Part shown: positions 56,616-63,900 of the stretch, one piece after another | How positions within the stretch are numbered: position 1 is the first letter of the stretch | How the letters are laid out: each line of letters starts with the position of its first letter | The notes under the pieces: generated by a model | What the model was told of the DNA's origin: nothing | Databases searched by the model: none | What the model saw: only the letters and a program-made list of their open reading frames with translations | DNA from: UBA6019 sp035535055 | GTDB lineage: Bacteria > Chloroflexota > Dormibacteria > Dormibacterales > Dormibacteraceae | DNA length: 64,000 nucleotides | Reading direction: 5' to 3' | NCBI GenBank assembly: GCA_035535055.1 | Contig: DATLQT010000058.1 | Location: 1 to 64,000, forward strand | Program-made: the position numbers and the translations under genes

Positions 56616-57514
56616 TAGTCCACCAGGGACTCTCCGAGAAGCCCATCGGCCGGGCGGTGCTGGCGGTGGGCAGCTTCGACGGCGTGCACCTCGGCCACCA
56701 GCACCTGCTGAGGCGGCTCAAGGAGGAGGCCGGGCGGCAGGATTGCCGCTCGGTGGTGATCACCTTCGAACCCCACCCGCGCTGCGTCATCGAACCCGCC
56801 AAGTGTCCGAAATCGCTCACGACGATCGAGGAGAAGCTCGGCCTCCTGCATCAGGAGGGCGTCGACGACGGGGTGGTGATGAAGTTCACGCCCCAGGTAT
56901 CGCAGCTGTCGGCGGAGGAGTTCATGGCCTCGTTGTCGAAGGCGATGGAGGTCCGCGGGGTCGTCTGCGGTCCCGACTTCGCCTTCGGCCGCGGTCGCCA
57001 GGGCAACCCGGACTGGCTCCGGGAGCACGGCTTCCCCGTCGCGGTGGTCGATCCCTTCCTCTTCGAGGGTCGCGAGCTTCATTCCTCCGAGATCCGCCGG
57101 CTTCTCGGCGAGGGCGAAGTGCCCGCCGCCAACCGCCTCCTGGGTCGCCCCTTCGTGCTCCGGGGCACCGTCGAGCACGGCGCCGAGGTGGGGAGGGGGC
57201 TCGGCTTCCCGACCGCCAACCTGGCCGTCCAGCTGAACAAGCTTGTGCCGGCGCCGGGCATCTACGCGGTGAGGGTCAACAGCAACTTCGGCCGCCACCT
57301 GGGCGCGCTCAGCGCGGGCTACCGGCCCACCTTCGGCGGGGACCGGCTGACCATAGAGGTGTTCCTGCTCGATTTCGAAGGCGACCTCTACGGCGCCCAG
57401 CTGGAGGTCGCGTTCGCGGTCCGCCTCCGCGACGAGGAGCGATACGAGAGCGCCGAGGAGCTCGCAACCGCGATCGCCCGGGACGTCGCGGAGACCCGGA
57501 GGCTGCTCGGCTGA
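56612..57514 (+). CDS. ribF: Bifunctional riboflavin kinase/FAD synthetase
   Basis: Converts riboflavin to FMN and FAD. The 300-residue protein has an N-terminal nucleotidyltransferase (LAVGSFDGVHLGHQHLLRRL, VVITFEPHPRCVI, VCGPDFAFGRGRQGN, ELHSSEIRRLLGEGEV) and a C-terminal kinase (RGTVEHGAEVGRGLGFPTANL, IYAVRVN, YRPTFGGDRLTIEVFLLDFEGDLYG). GTG 56612 over the truB stop. In most genomes rpsO follows; here six other genes intervene. Confidence 0.97.
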   Translation: MIVHQGLSEKPIGRAVLAVGSFDGVHLGHQHLLRRLKEEAGRQDCRSVVITFEPHPRCVIEPAKCPKSLTTIEEKLGLLHQEGVDDGVVMKFTPQVSQLSAEEFMASLSKAMEVRGVVCGPDFAFGRGRQGNPDWLREHGFPVAVVDPFLFEGRELHSSEIRRLLGEGEVPAANRLLGRPFVLRGTVEHGAEVGRGLGFPTANLAVQLNKLVPAPGIYAVRVNSNFGRHLGALSAGYRPTFGGDRLTIEVFLLDFEGDLYGAQLEVAFAVRLRDEERYESAEELATAIARDVAETRRLLG

Positions 57515-58656
57515 TGGGTGCCGTCGTGGTCGTCGGTGGAGGCCTCGCCGGGGTTTGGGCGGCGATCACAGCCGCCCAGGAGGGCGCCAGCGTCACCCTG
57601 GTCAGCCGCGCGCCCGGCGCCACCGCCCTCTACGCCGGCGGCGTCGAGATCGCCCCGGACCTCGAGGCGGTCCTGGCCGGCGAGCCCTTCCATCCCTTCA
57701 CTCGCCTCTATCGCGACCACCTGAAGCTGGCCGCCGACCTCGAGCACGTCTCCAGCTCGCTGGTGGCCGAGCTGGGCCGCGCCGGCCTGCCCCTCCAAGG
57801 CGACGTCAGGCACTCCGGTCGCTACCCGGACCTCCACGGGCAGGCCCGGCCGGCCCAACTGGTGCCGGCGACGGTGGCGCCCGGCGAGCTGGGGGGGCTG
57901 CGCGGGCGCACGCTGGCGGTCGCCGCTATCGAGGGGGTAGGCGACTACGACGCCGCCGCCACCGCCGAAGCGTTGGGTGAGCTGGGCGTGAAGGCGTCTC
58001 CGGCCCGCGCCGTGGTCAAGGACCTGCCTCGCGGAGGAGCCCTCGGCGACCTCTTCGGGCGCCCGGCGCCCGCGGTGCGCACCGGCGCCGACCTTGTCGC
58101 CTTCCCGCCCGGCTTCGTGAAGCTGCCGCCCAACGGGTTCGAGCTGCTGGCGGCGATCCCGTCGCCGCACGGCTGGCGACTGCAGAAGGCCCTTGAGGCG
58201 GTTCTGCGCCGGGCGCGGGTGGACGTCGTCGTCGCCGAGGTCACCGGCTTCCACCGTCGGGGGACGCGGCTCCTCGCAGCGCAGATCGAGGAGCGCGAGC
58301 TCACCGCCGATGCCTTCGTGCTCGCGACCGGGCGCTTCATCGGGGGCGGCTTGGTCAAGTCGCGCCTGGTGCGGGAGCCGCTCCTCGACCTCGCGGTGTA
58401 CTACCAGGGTGAGCCGGTCGCGGCCGCCTATCCGCGGCTGCGACACCTCGAGTACCTGGACCCGTCGCCGGCCTTCAGGACCGGCCTCCTGACCGATCCC
58501 GACCTGATGCCGGTCGGGGAGGATGGCAAGCGTGCCTTCAGCAATCTCTGGGCGGCCGGGTCGGTGCTTGGTGGCTACGACTACGGCGGCGGTGGCTGCG
58601 GGTTCGGCGTGCCGCTCCTGACCGGCTGGCTGGCCGGCCGTCGGGCCGCGTCGTGA
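57514..58656 (+). CDS. GlpB-like FAD/FMN flavoprotein (glycerol-3-phosphate dehydrogenase subunit B family)
   Basis: A 380-residue flavoprotein with the N-terminal dinucleotide motif VVVGGGLAGVWAAITAAQEGASVTLVSRAPGATALYAGGVEI, read in segments, close to GlpB (anaerobic G3P dehydrogenase subunit B) and its RGATALSSGAVDV region. C-terminal features: TADAFVLATGRFIGGGLV, LWAAGSVLGGYDYGGGGCGFGVPLLTG. GlpA and GlpC partners are not present; instead an AGPS-like flavoprotein follows with 4-bp overlap. TGATG junction with ribF. Function beyond a flavin-dependent oxidoreductase is inferred. Confidence 0.75.
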   Translation: MGAVVVVGGGLAGVWAAITAAQEGASVTLVSRAPGATALYAGGVEIAPDLEAVLAGEPFHPFTRLYRDHLKLAADLEHVSSSLVAELGRAGLPLQGDVRHSGRYPDLHGQARPAQLVPATVAPGELGGLRGRTLAVAAIEGVGDYDAAATAEALGELGVKASPARAVVKDLPRGGALGDLFGRPAPAVRTGADLVAFPPGFVKLPPNGFELLAAIPSPHGWRLQKALEAVLRRARVDVVVAEVTGFHRRGTRLLAAQIEERELTADAFVLATGRFIGGGLVKSRLVREPLLDLAVYYQGEPVAAAYPRLRHLEYLDPSPAFRTGLLTDPDLMPVGEDGKRAFSNLWAAGSVLGGYDYGGGGCGFGVPLLTGWLAGRRAAS

Positions 58657-59963
58657 GGGACAGTTGGCCGCTCGGGATCATGCGCGGCCGGGCCAGCCGG
58701 GCCGAGGCGGTCGACGCCGCCCGACCGAGCTCTTACGAGGAGGTTGCGCTGCTGTTACGCGAATCCAGCGCGGCCGGTACCGCGGTGGTGCCGGTCGGCG
58801 GCCTGTCGGCCGTCACCGGTGCGGTGGAGGTGAAACCAGGCCAGGTCGCGCTCGACCTCGGCCGGCTGGATGGGATCGTCGAGATCGACGAGCACAACCT
58901 GCTGGCGCGGGTGCAGGCTGGATGCAACGGCCTGAAGCTGGAGGAGGAGCTCAACCGCCGCGGCCTGACGCTCGGCCACTTCCCCAGCTCGCTGCCGGTC
59001 GCCACTGTCGGCGGTCTCGTCTCGACCCGCTCGTCGGGCCAGGAGTCCACCTTCTACGGCAGCATCGAGGATCTCGTCCAGGGCCTGACCGTGTGCCTTC
59101 CCGACGGAACCATCGCCGAGGCGCGCCCGGGGCCCCGCTCGGCGGTCGGTCCCGCGCTCCACGAGCTCTTCATCGGCGCCGAGGGTGGGCTCGGGGTGGT
59201 GCTCGAGGCGGTGCTGCGGATCTCCCGGCTGCCGGCCGTGACGCTGGGACGGGGATACGACTTCGCCACCCTCGAAGCGGGCCTGGAGGCGATGCGGGAG
59301 ATCGTCCAGCTCGGCATCCGGCCGCTGGTGATGCGCCTCTACGACCGCGAGGACACCGCCTTCCAGGGCTCGGCGGCGGATGGCAGCCTGCTGGTGGTGG
59401 GAGTCGCCGGCGAGCCCGGACCGGCGGCGGCGGCGCTGGAGGTCGTCGCGGCCCGCTGCTCGGGCGCGACCGACCTCGGCCAGGAGCCCTTCGAGCGCTG
59501 GCGGGAGCGGCGCTTCCATCTCTCGCGGGAGCGGCTCCTCGAGTCGCTGCAGGCGCCCGGCTCCTTCGTGGACACCATCGAGGTGGCGGCCGCCTGGGAC
59601 CGGCTGCCGGCCCTCCACGCTGCGGTGAAGGGGGTGCTGGCCGCCGAGGGGATCGGCCTCTGCCACTTCAGCCATGCCTACCCGCAGGGCTGCTGCGCAT
59701 ACTTCACCTTCGCCGGCTCCGCTCCTGACGAGGAGGCGGCGGAGGCAGCCTACGAGCGCTGCTGGAGCGGGACCATGGAGGCCTGCTTCGCGCACTCGGC
59801 GACATCGAGTCATCACCACGGCGCAGGGCAGGTCCGGGCGCCCTGGGTCCGGCGGGAGATGGGGGAGTGGTGGCAGGTATGGGAAAGGGTGCGATCCGGC
59901 ATCGATCCGAAGGGCGTCATGAACCCCAACGCGCTGGGGCGGAGCGGCCGGGCATCCTCCTGA
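58653..59963 (+). CDS. AGPS-like FAD-linked oxidase
   Basis: A 436-residue FAD-binding PCMH-type flavoprotein resembling alkyldihydroxyacetonephosphate synthase. FAD region: VVPVGGLSAVTGAVEV, LDLGRLDGIVEIDEHNL, RGLTLGHFPSSLPVATVGGLVSTRSSGQESTFYGSIEDLV in segments, then ELFIGAEGGLGVVLEAVLRIS. The AGPS active-site HHH motif is present (SSHHHGAGQVRAPW, His387-389), and YPQGCCAYFTFAG aligns with the AGPS tyrosine region. Mycobacterium Rv2251 is a comparable protein next to the DAG kinase Rv2252. Whether it makes ether lipids is not shown. GTG 58653 over the GlpB-like stop. Confidence 0.8.
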   Translation: MRDSWPLGIMRGRASRAEAVDAARPSSYEEVALLLRESSAAGTAVVPVGGLSAVTGAVEVKPGQVALDLGRLDGIVEIDEHNLLARVQAGCNGLKLEEELNRRGLTLGHFPSSLPVATVGGLVSTRSSGQESTFYGSIEDLVQGLTVCLPDGTIAEARPGPRSAVGPALHELFIGAEGGLGVVLEAVLRISRLPAVTLGRGYDFATLEAGLEAMREIVQLGIRPLVMRLYDREDTAFQGSAADGSLLVVGVAGEPGPAAAALEVVAARCSGATDLGQEPFERWRERRFHLSRERLLESLQAPGSFVDTIEVAAAWDRLPALHAAVKGVLAAEGIGLCHFSHAYPQGCCAYFTFAGSAPDEEAAEAAYERCWSGTMEACFAHSATSSHHHGAGQVRAPWVRREMGEWWQVWERVRSGIDPKGVMNPNALGRSGRASS

Positions 59964-60871
59964 TCGTCAACCCCGCTGCCCGCGGGGGGCGCGCCGGGAA
60001 GGATTGGCCGCGGCTGGCCGCCGACATCCGGGGTGCCGGGATCGCGTTCGAGGAGGCCTTCACCTCGAAGCCGCACGAGGCGACCGAGATCGCCCGCCGG
60101 GCGGTCAAGGACGACGTCGGGGTGGTCGCGGCGGTCGGCGGCGACGGCACCTTCTACGAGGTCGCCAACGGCTTTTTCGAAGGCGGGGAGCCGATACCCA
60201 CGAAGTCGGCCATCGGGCTGGTCCCGTTCGGCACCGGCAGCGACCACCAGCGCAGCTTCGAGATCCCCGACGGCATCCTGGCCGCCCGGGTCCTGGTCGA
60301 CGGCAGGCCGCGGACGATCGACGCCGTGCGGGTCCAGATCGGCGGCCAGACGCTCTTCTACACCTCGATCGGGGAGGCCGGGCTGGGCGCCTTCGTCGCC
60401 GACAAGGTCAACCAGACGCCCAAGACCCTCGGCGGCAAGGTCAGCTTCCAGATCGGCAGCCTCCGCGGGATCGCGACCTGGAAGCACGTCCCGGTCAGGG
60501 TCAGGATCGACGGCAGGCTGACGCGGGAGCTGACCGCCCAGGCGGTGACGGTCGCCAACTGCCGCTTCTACGGCGGCGGGATGATGATCGCGCCGATGGC
60601 CGTGCCGGACGACGGGCTTCTGGACGTGCTGATCACGGGCGCCATCGGCAAGCTGGAGTCGATCTCGGGTCTGAGCAAGATCTACAGCGGCGCCCACGTG
60701 GACGATCCCCGGCTGAAGCGCTGGTTCGAGCACTTCCGCGCCCGGCGCGTCGAAGTGGATTCCCAGGTCCCGGTTCTGGTCCAGCTCGACGGCGAGATCG
60801 TCGGCGAGCTGCCCGCGACCTTCGAGGTGGTGCCGGGCGCGATCCGGATCATGACTCCGCGCGTGGCTTGA
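59867..60871 (+). CDS. Diacylglycerol kinase family lipid kinase
   Basis: DAGK catalytic-domain lipid kinase (DagK/YegS/Rv2252-like). Motifs: ILLIVNPAARGGRAGKDWP, VVAAVGGDGTFYEVANGFFEGG (GGDGT), GLVPFGTGSDHQRSFEIPDG, FYTSIGEAGLGAFVADKVN, TVANCRFYGGGMMIAPMAVPDDGLLDV in segments, SKIYSGAHV and VQLDGEIVGELPA. The canonical start GTG 59867 overlaps the previous gene by 97 bp and its first 30 residues look like shadow; CTG 59960, in frame and overlapping the upstream TGA as CTGA, is a possible true start. It follows the AGPS-like gene, as in Mycobacterium. Confidence 0.88.
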   Translation: MVAGMGKGAIRHRSEGRHEPQRAGAERPGILLIVNPAARGGRAGKDWPRLAADIRGAGIAFEEAFTSKPHEATEIARRAVKDDVGVVAAVGGDGTFYEVANGFFEGGEPIPTKSAIGLVPFGTGSDHQRSFEIPDGILAARVLVDGRPRTIDAVRVQIGGQTLFYTSIGEAGLGAFVADKVNQTPKTLGGKVSFQIGSLRGIATWKHVPVRVRIDGRLTRELTAQAVTVANCRFYGGGMMIAPMAVPDDGLLDVLITGAIGKLESISGLSKIYSGAHVDDPRLKRWFEHFRARRVEVDSQVPVLVQLDGEIVGELPATFEVVPGAIRIMTPRVA

Positions 60872-62373
60872 AGGGAGTCGTAGCCACCAGCCACCACCTC
60901 GCCTCCGAGGCCGGGGCGGAGATGCTGCGCGACGGGGGCAACGCGATCGACGCCGCGATCGCGGCCAACGCCGTCCTCTGCGTCGTCTACCCCCACATGA
61001 CGACCATCGGGGGCGACCTCTTCGCCCTCGTCTGGCCGGCGGGCGCTCCTGGTCCTCTTGGGCTCGAGGGTGCGGGCCGGTCGGGCGAGGGGGCGACCAT
61101 CGAGGCCATGCGCGAACGCGGCTTCACCAGCATGCCCGTCCGGGGGGCGGTGACGGTGACGGTCCCCGGGACCGTCCAGGCCTGGGGCCGGTTGATCGAG
61201 CGCTTCGGCACGGTTGGTCTCGGCCGTGCCCTGGCGCCGGCGGCCGCCCTGGCCCGCGACGGCTTCGTGGTGACCGAGAACCTGGCCCGCCGGCTCCACG
61301 AAGACCATCCGTGGCTCTCCCAGGACGCCGAGGCGGCGCGGGTGCTGCCGCCGATGATGGCCGGGATGAAGCTGCGCCAGTCCGAGCTCGCGACGACGCT
61401 GGAGACCATCGGCCGCAACGGGTTCGGCGGCTTCTATTTCGGCGAGCTGGGCCGGGCCATCGCCGACTCCGTCACCCGTCGGGGCGGCTTCGTGACCGCC
61501 GCCGACATGGCCGGCTTCCGCTCCGGCTGGGTGGAACCGCTGGCGATGAGCTACCGCGACCTGACCATCTACGAGATGCCCCCGCCCACCCAGGGGCTGG
61601 TGGCGATGGCGATGCTCGCGCGGCTGGCCGGCACGCCTTCAACCTCACTGCTTCCGGGCCCCGGCTTCGCCCGCCGGCTGGCGTCGCTGCGGGACGTGGC
61701 GTACGGGCTGCGCTCCCACTACATCACCGACCCAGATTTCGCGACCATACCGACCGAACCCTTCCTCGACCCTTCTGCAGGCGCGCCCGCGCCGTCGGAC
61801 ACGCTGCCGGATGGCGACACCGTCTACCTCTGCGCCGCCGACGAGGAGGGCAACCTGGTCTCTCTCATCCAGAGCGTGGCGTTCGAGTTTGGCTCGGGCG
61901 TGGTCGCCGACGGGACCGGGATCCTGCTCCAAAACCGCGGCTGCTACTTCAGCCTCGACCCCTCGCACGTGAACCGACTGGAGCCGCGGAAGCGGACGAT
62001 GCATTCGCTGATCCCGGCGATGGCGGCACGAGACGGACGGCCGCTGGCCGCCTTCGGCAACATGGCCGGCGAGGGGCAGCCGCAGATCCAGGTCCAGGTG
62101 GCGGTGAACCTCTTCGATCGCGGCCTTGAGCCTGCCGAGGCGGTCGCCGAGCCCCGGGTCCGGGTGAGCCCAGCGGCCGACGTGTTCTGGGTGGAGGCCG
62201 ACTACCCGGGCGCTGCCGAGCTCAACCGCTCGGGGGAGCTGCCGAGGGTGGAGCTGGTGCCGCCGCGCGACCAGCGGATGGGCCATGCCCAGGCGCTGCT
62301 GATCGACGGGCCCGGAGCCTGGCGCGCCGGCGCCGACCCCCGCGCCGACGGCTCGGTCGAGCATTCGACGTGA
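60868..62373 (+). CDS. ggt: Gamma-glutamyltransferase family protein
   Basis: Ntn-hydrolase of the GGT family, 501 residues from TTG 60868 (TTGA). Large-subunit features: MLRDGGNAIDAAIAANAVLCVVYPHMTTIGGDLFALVW, RGAVTVTVPGTVQAWGRL, FGGFYFGELGRAIAD in segments. The autoprocessing threonine is probably Thr318 in DGDTVYLCAADEEGNLVSLIQS, and small-subunit motifs include GTGILLQNRG and AFGNMAGEGQPQIQVQVAVNLFD. No signal peptide, and the large subunit (about 317 residues) is shorter than in classical GGT. It may act on amides other than glutathione. A longer frame runs back through dagK and is rejected. Confidence 0.88.
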   Translation: MKGVVATSHHLASEAGAEMLRDGGNAIDAAIAANAVLCVVYPHMTTIGGDLFALVWPAGAPGPLGLEGAGRSGEGATIEAMRERGFTSMPVRGAVTVTVPGTVQAWGRLIERFGTVGLGRALAPAAALARDGFVVTENLARRLHEDHPWLSQDAEAARVLPPMMAGMKLRQSELATTLETIGRNGFGGFYFGELGRAIADSVTRRGGFVTAADMAGFRSGWVEPLAMSYRDLTIYEMPPPTQGLVAMAMLARLAGTPSTSLLPGPGFARRLASLRDVAYGLRSHYITDPDFATIPTEPFLDPSAGAPAPSDTLPDGDTVYLCAADEEGNLVSLIQSVAFEFGSGVVADGTGILLQNRGCYFSLDPSHVNRLEPRKRTMHSLIPAMAARDGRPLAAFGNMAGEGQPQIQVQVAVNLFDRGLEPAEAVAEPRVRVSPAADVFWVEADYPGAAELNRSGELPRVELVPPRDQRMGHAQALLIDGPGAWRAGADPRADGSVEHST

Positions 62374-62377
62374 TCGA

Positions 62378-62992
62378 CTACTGCCTTCGGTTCAGGTAGC
62401 TCTCGATCACATCGGCGGCCCTCCGGTCGCCGGGCTCGTCCCGTGACCGGAGCCGGGCGGCGACCTGCCGCTTGACCGCCGGGGTGTCTGCCGGCCCGGT
62501 CTTGAACTTGGCGTGGGTGCTCACGATGGAAAGGCGGACCGTGCCCAGCATCCTGAGCCGAGCCCCGTAGCGCTCGTTCACCGCGACCGCGTCGTATTGG
62601 GCGCCCGGCTCATGGTGGGCCAGCAGCCGGCCCAGCGCTCCCGCCACGTCGGCGGGCTCGGTCGAGGCGAAGCGGGCCTCGCACTCGAAGGCGACCGCGC
62701 GGAAGTGGAGTGTGGCCCGGCCGGCGTCATCGGGATCGACGAAGTCGTGCGGCGTGAAGGCCAGAAAGTCGCTGACGAAGAACGTGCAGCGGGGGTTCGC
62801 CTGCAGCGCGGCGAAGGTGGGGTCCAGCTGGACGAAGTGGAGCTCGATCTCCTCGCCGGTCTTGACGAAGGGCAGTATCGACGCCTGCGGGTACCCGCCC
62901 GGCGGCACCGCGATCACGGTGCCGTGGCGCATCGACTGGACGAACTCCTCGGCCAGGTCGGACGGAGTCGGGTACTTCGGGGAGCGGTACAT
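62378..62992 (-). CDS. PaiB-like FMN-binding protein
   Basis: A 204-residue protein of the FMN-binding negative transcriptional regulator (PaiB, FMN_bind_2) family: N-terminal MYRSPKYPTPSDLAEEF, then a split-barrel with GTVIAVPPGGYPQASILPFV, IELHFVQLDPTFAALQANPRCTFFVSD, and C-terminal LSIVSTHAKFKTGPADTPAVKRQVAARLRSRD (in segments). In Bacillus PaiB represses sporulation and protease genes; many homologues are uncharacterised flavin-binding proteins. Convergent with ggt, divergent from the DUF3267 gene. Confidence 0.7.
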   Translation of the reverse strand: MYRSPKYPTPSDLAEEFVQSMRHGTVIAVPPGGYPQASILPFVKTGEEIELHFVQLDPTFAALQANPRCTFFVSDFLAFTPHDFVDPDDAGRATLHFRAVAFECEARFASTEPADVAGALGRLLAHHEPGAQYDAVAVNERYGARLRMLGTVRLSIVSTHAKFKTGPADTPAVKRQVAARLRSRDEPGDRRAADVIESYLNRRQ

Positions 62993-63030
62993 GGGAAACG
63001 CTGACCCAATTCTCCTCGAGCCGGGGCTGC

Positions 63031-63036
63031 TACCGT
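63031..63036 (+). promoter_or_regulatory. Candidate -10 box for the DUF3267 gene
   Basis: TACCGT ends 9 bp before the TTG at 63046 in the 53-bp divergent gap. It predicts a nearly leaderless transcript, like other boxes in this window. Confidence 0.4.
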
Positions 63037-63045
63037 GCTCACAGC

Positions 63046-63618
63046 TTGGACGGCGGGTACGAGGAAGCCTGGGTCTTCGGGTTCACGGCGAAGTCGGCAG
63101 CCGGCACCGCGATCGGGGGGCTTGGCCTGACCATCCTCTGCCTCTTCGGCTACGGCGCGCTCTTCTGGAGCCGGCCCATGCCGATCCCCTCGCCGCCGCT
63201 CTTCATCCTGGTGGTCGTCGGTACCCTGGTCGTCCACGAACTGGTCCACGGCCTCGGCTTCCTCCTCGTCGGCGCCGCACCGCGGTTCTCGGCCGGCTTC
63301 AAAGTCGGCATGCCCTTCCTCTTCACGACCAGTCCCGGGCGCAGGCTGACCAAGGGCCGAATGCTGCTTGTGGGCGCCCTTCCGCTGATCCTCATCGACC
63401 TCGTGGCTCTGGCGATGGGGTTCTACCAACCGACCGTGATCGGCGGGATGCTCGTCTTCACCCTCAACACGGGCGGTGCGGCCGGGGACATCTGGATGCT
63501 GGCCCTGATCGCGCGCTCTCCGGCCGGGATGCTGTTCGAGGCGGATGCGGGACCGCGGATGGCGGGCCGGCGCCGCCGACCGGGCTCGATCGGTGGGGAA
63601 TTCGCCCGATCGCTATAA
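63046..63618 (+). CDS. DUF3267 membrane metalloprotease-like protein
   Basis: A 190-residue membrane protein with HELVHG at 64-69 (HExxH zinc motif, inside or next to helix 2) and about four hydrophobic segments. DUF3267 proteins share this motif (YvbH/site-2-protease-like, SREBP cleavage family relatives) and their role is unknown. The sequence after the motif (LGFLLVGAAPRFSAGFKVGMPFLFTT) is also family-like. TTG 63046; the next plus-strand gene is rpsO 12 bp downstream. Confidence 0.75.
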   Translation: MDGGYEEAWVFGFTAKSAAGTAIGGLGLTILCLFGYGALFWSRPMPIPSPPLFILVVVGTLVVHELVHGLGFLLVGAAPRFSAGFKVGMPFLFTTSPGRRLTKGRMLLVGALPLILIDLVALAMGFYQPTVIGGMLVFTLNTGGAAGDIWMLALIARSPAGMLFEADAGPRMAGRRRRPGSIGGEFARSL

Positions 63619-63619
63619 T
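63614..63619 (+). promoter_or_regulatory. rpsO -10 promoter element
   Basis: TATAAT, a perfect consensus -10, lies 11 bp before the rpsO TTG and overlaps the stop of the upstream gene. No good -35. Transcript start would be about 5 nt before the start codon. Confidence 0.6.
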
Positions 63620-63630
63620 TTGCGCTTGAT

Positions 63631-63900
63631 TTGGCAGTCGAGCAGGAAGTCAAGGGAAGCTTGATCGCGGAGCACAGGCTCCACGAATCGGATACGGGAT
63701 CCCCTGAGGTACAGGTGGCGATCTTCTCCAAGAGGATCACCCAGCTCACAGAGCACCTCAAGGTCAACCCTAAAGACCACCATTCGCGTCGTGGTCTGCT
63801 CCTTCTAGTGGGCAAGCGCCGTCGGCTGCTGAACTACCTGAGCCGGAATGACGTCGGGCGCTACCGCTCGCTGATCTCCAAGCTCGGGATTCGGAGATAG
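63631..63900 (+). CDS. rpsO: Ribosomal protein uS15
   Basis: A 89-residue 30S protein: IAEHRLHESDTGSPEVQVAIFSKRITQLTEHLKVNPKDHHSRRGLLLLVGKRRRLLNYL (in short motifs), full-length and canonical. Start TTG 63631 (AVEQEVKGSL) is the only one that gives the family length. In most bacteria pnp follows and rpsO-pnp is autoregulated; here the window ends 100 bp after rpsO. Confidence 0.98.
   Translation: MAVEQEVKGSLIAEHRLHESDTGSPEVQVAIFSKRITQLTEHLKVNPKDHHSRRGLLLLVGKRRRLLNYLSRNDVGRYRSLISKLGIRR

Noticed and set aside
60004..60867. Upstream extension of the ggt frame through the DAG kinase
   Set aside because: The sequence is arginine/glycine-rich shadow translation, and the TTGA overlap gives a better start.
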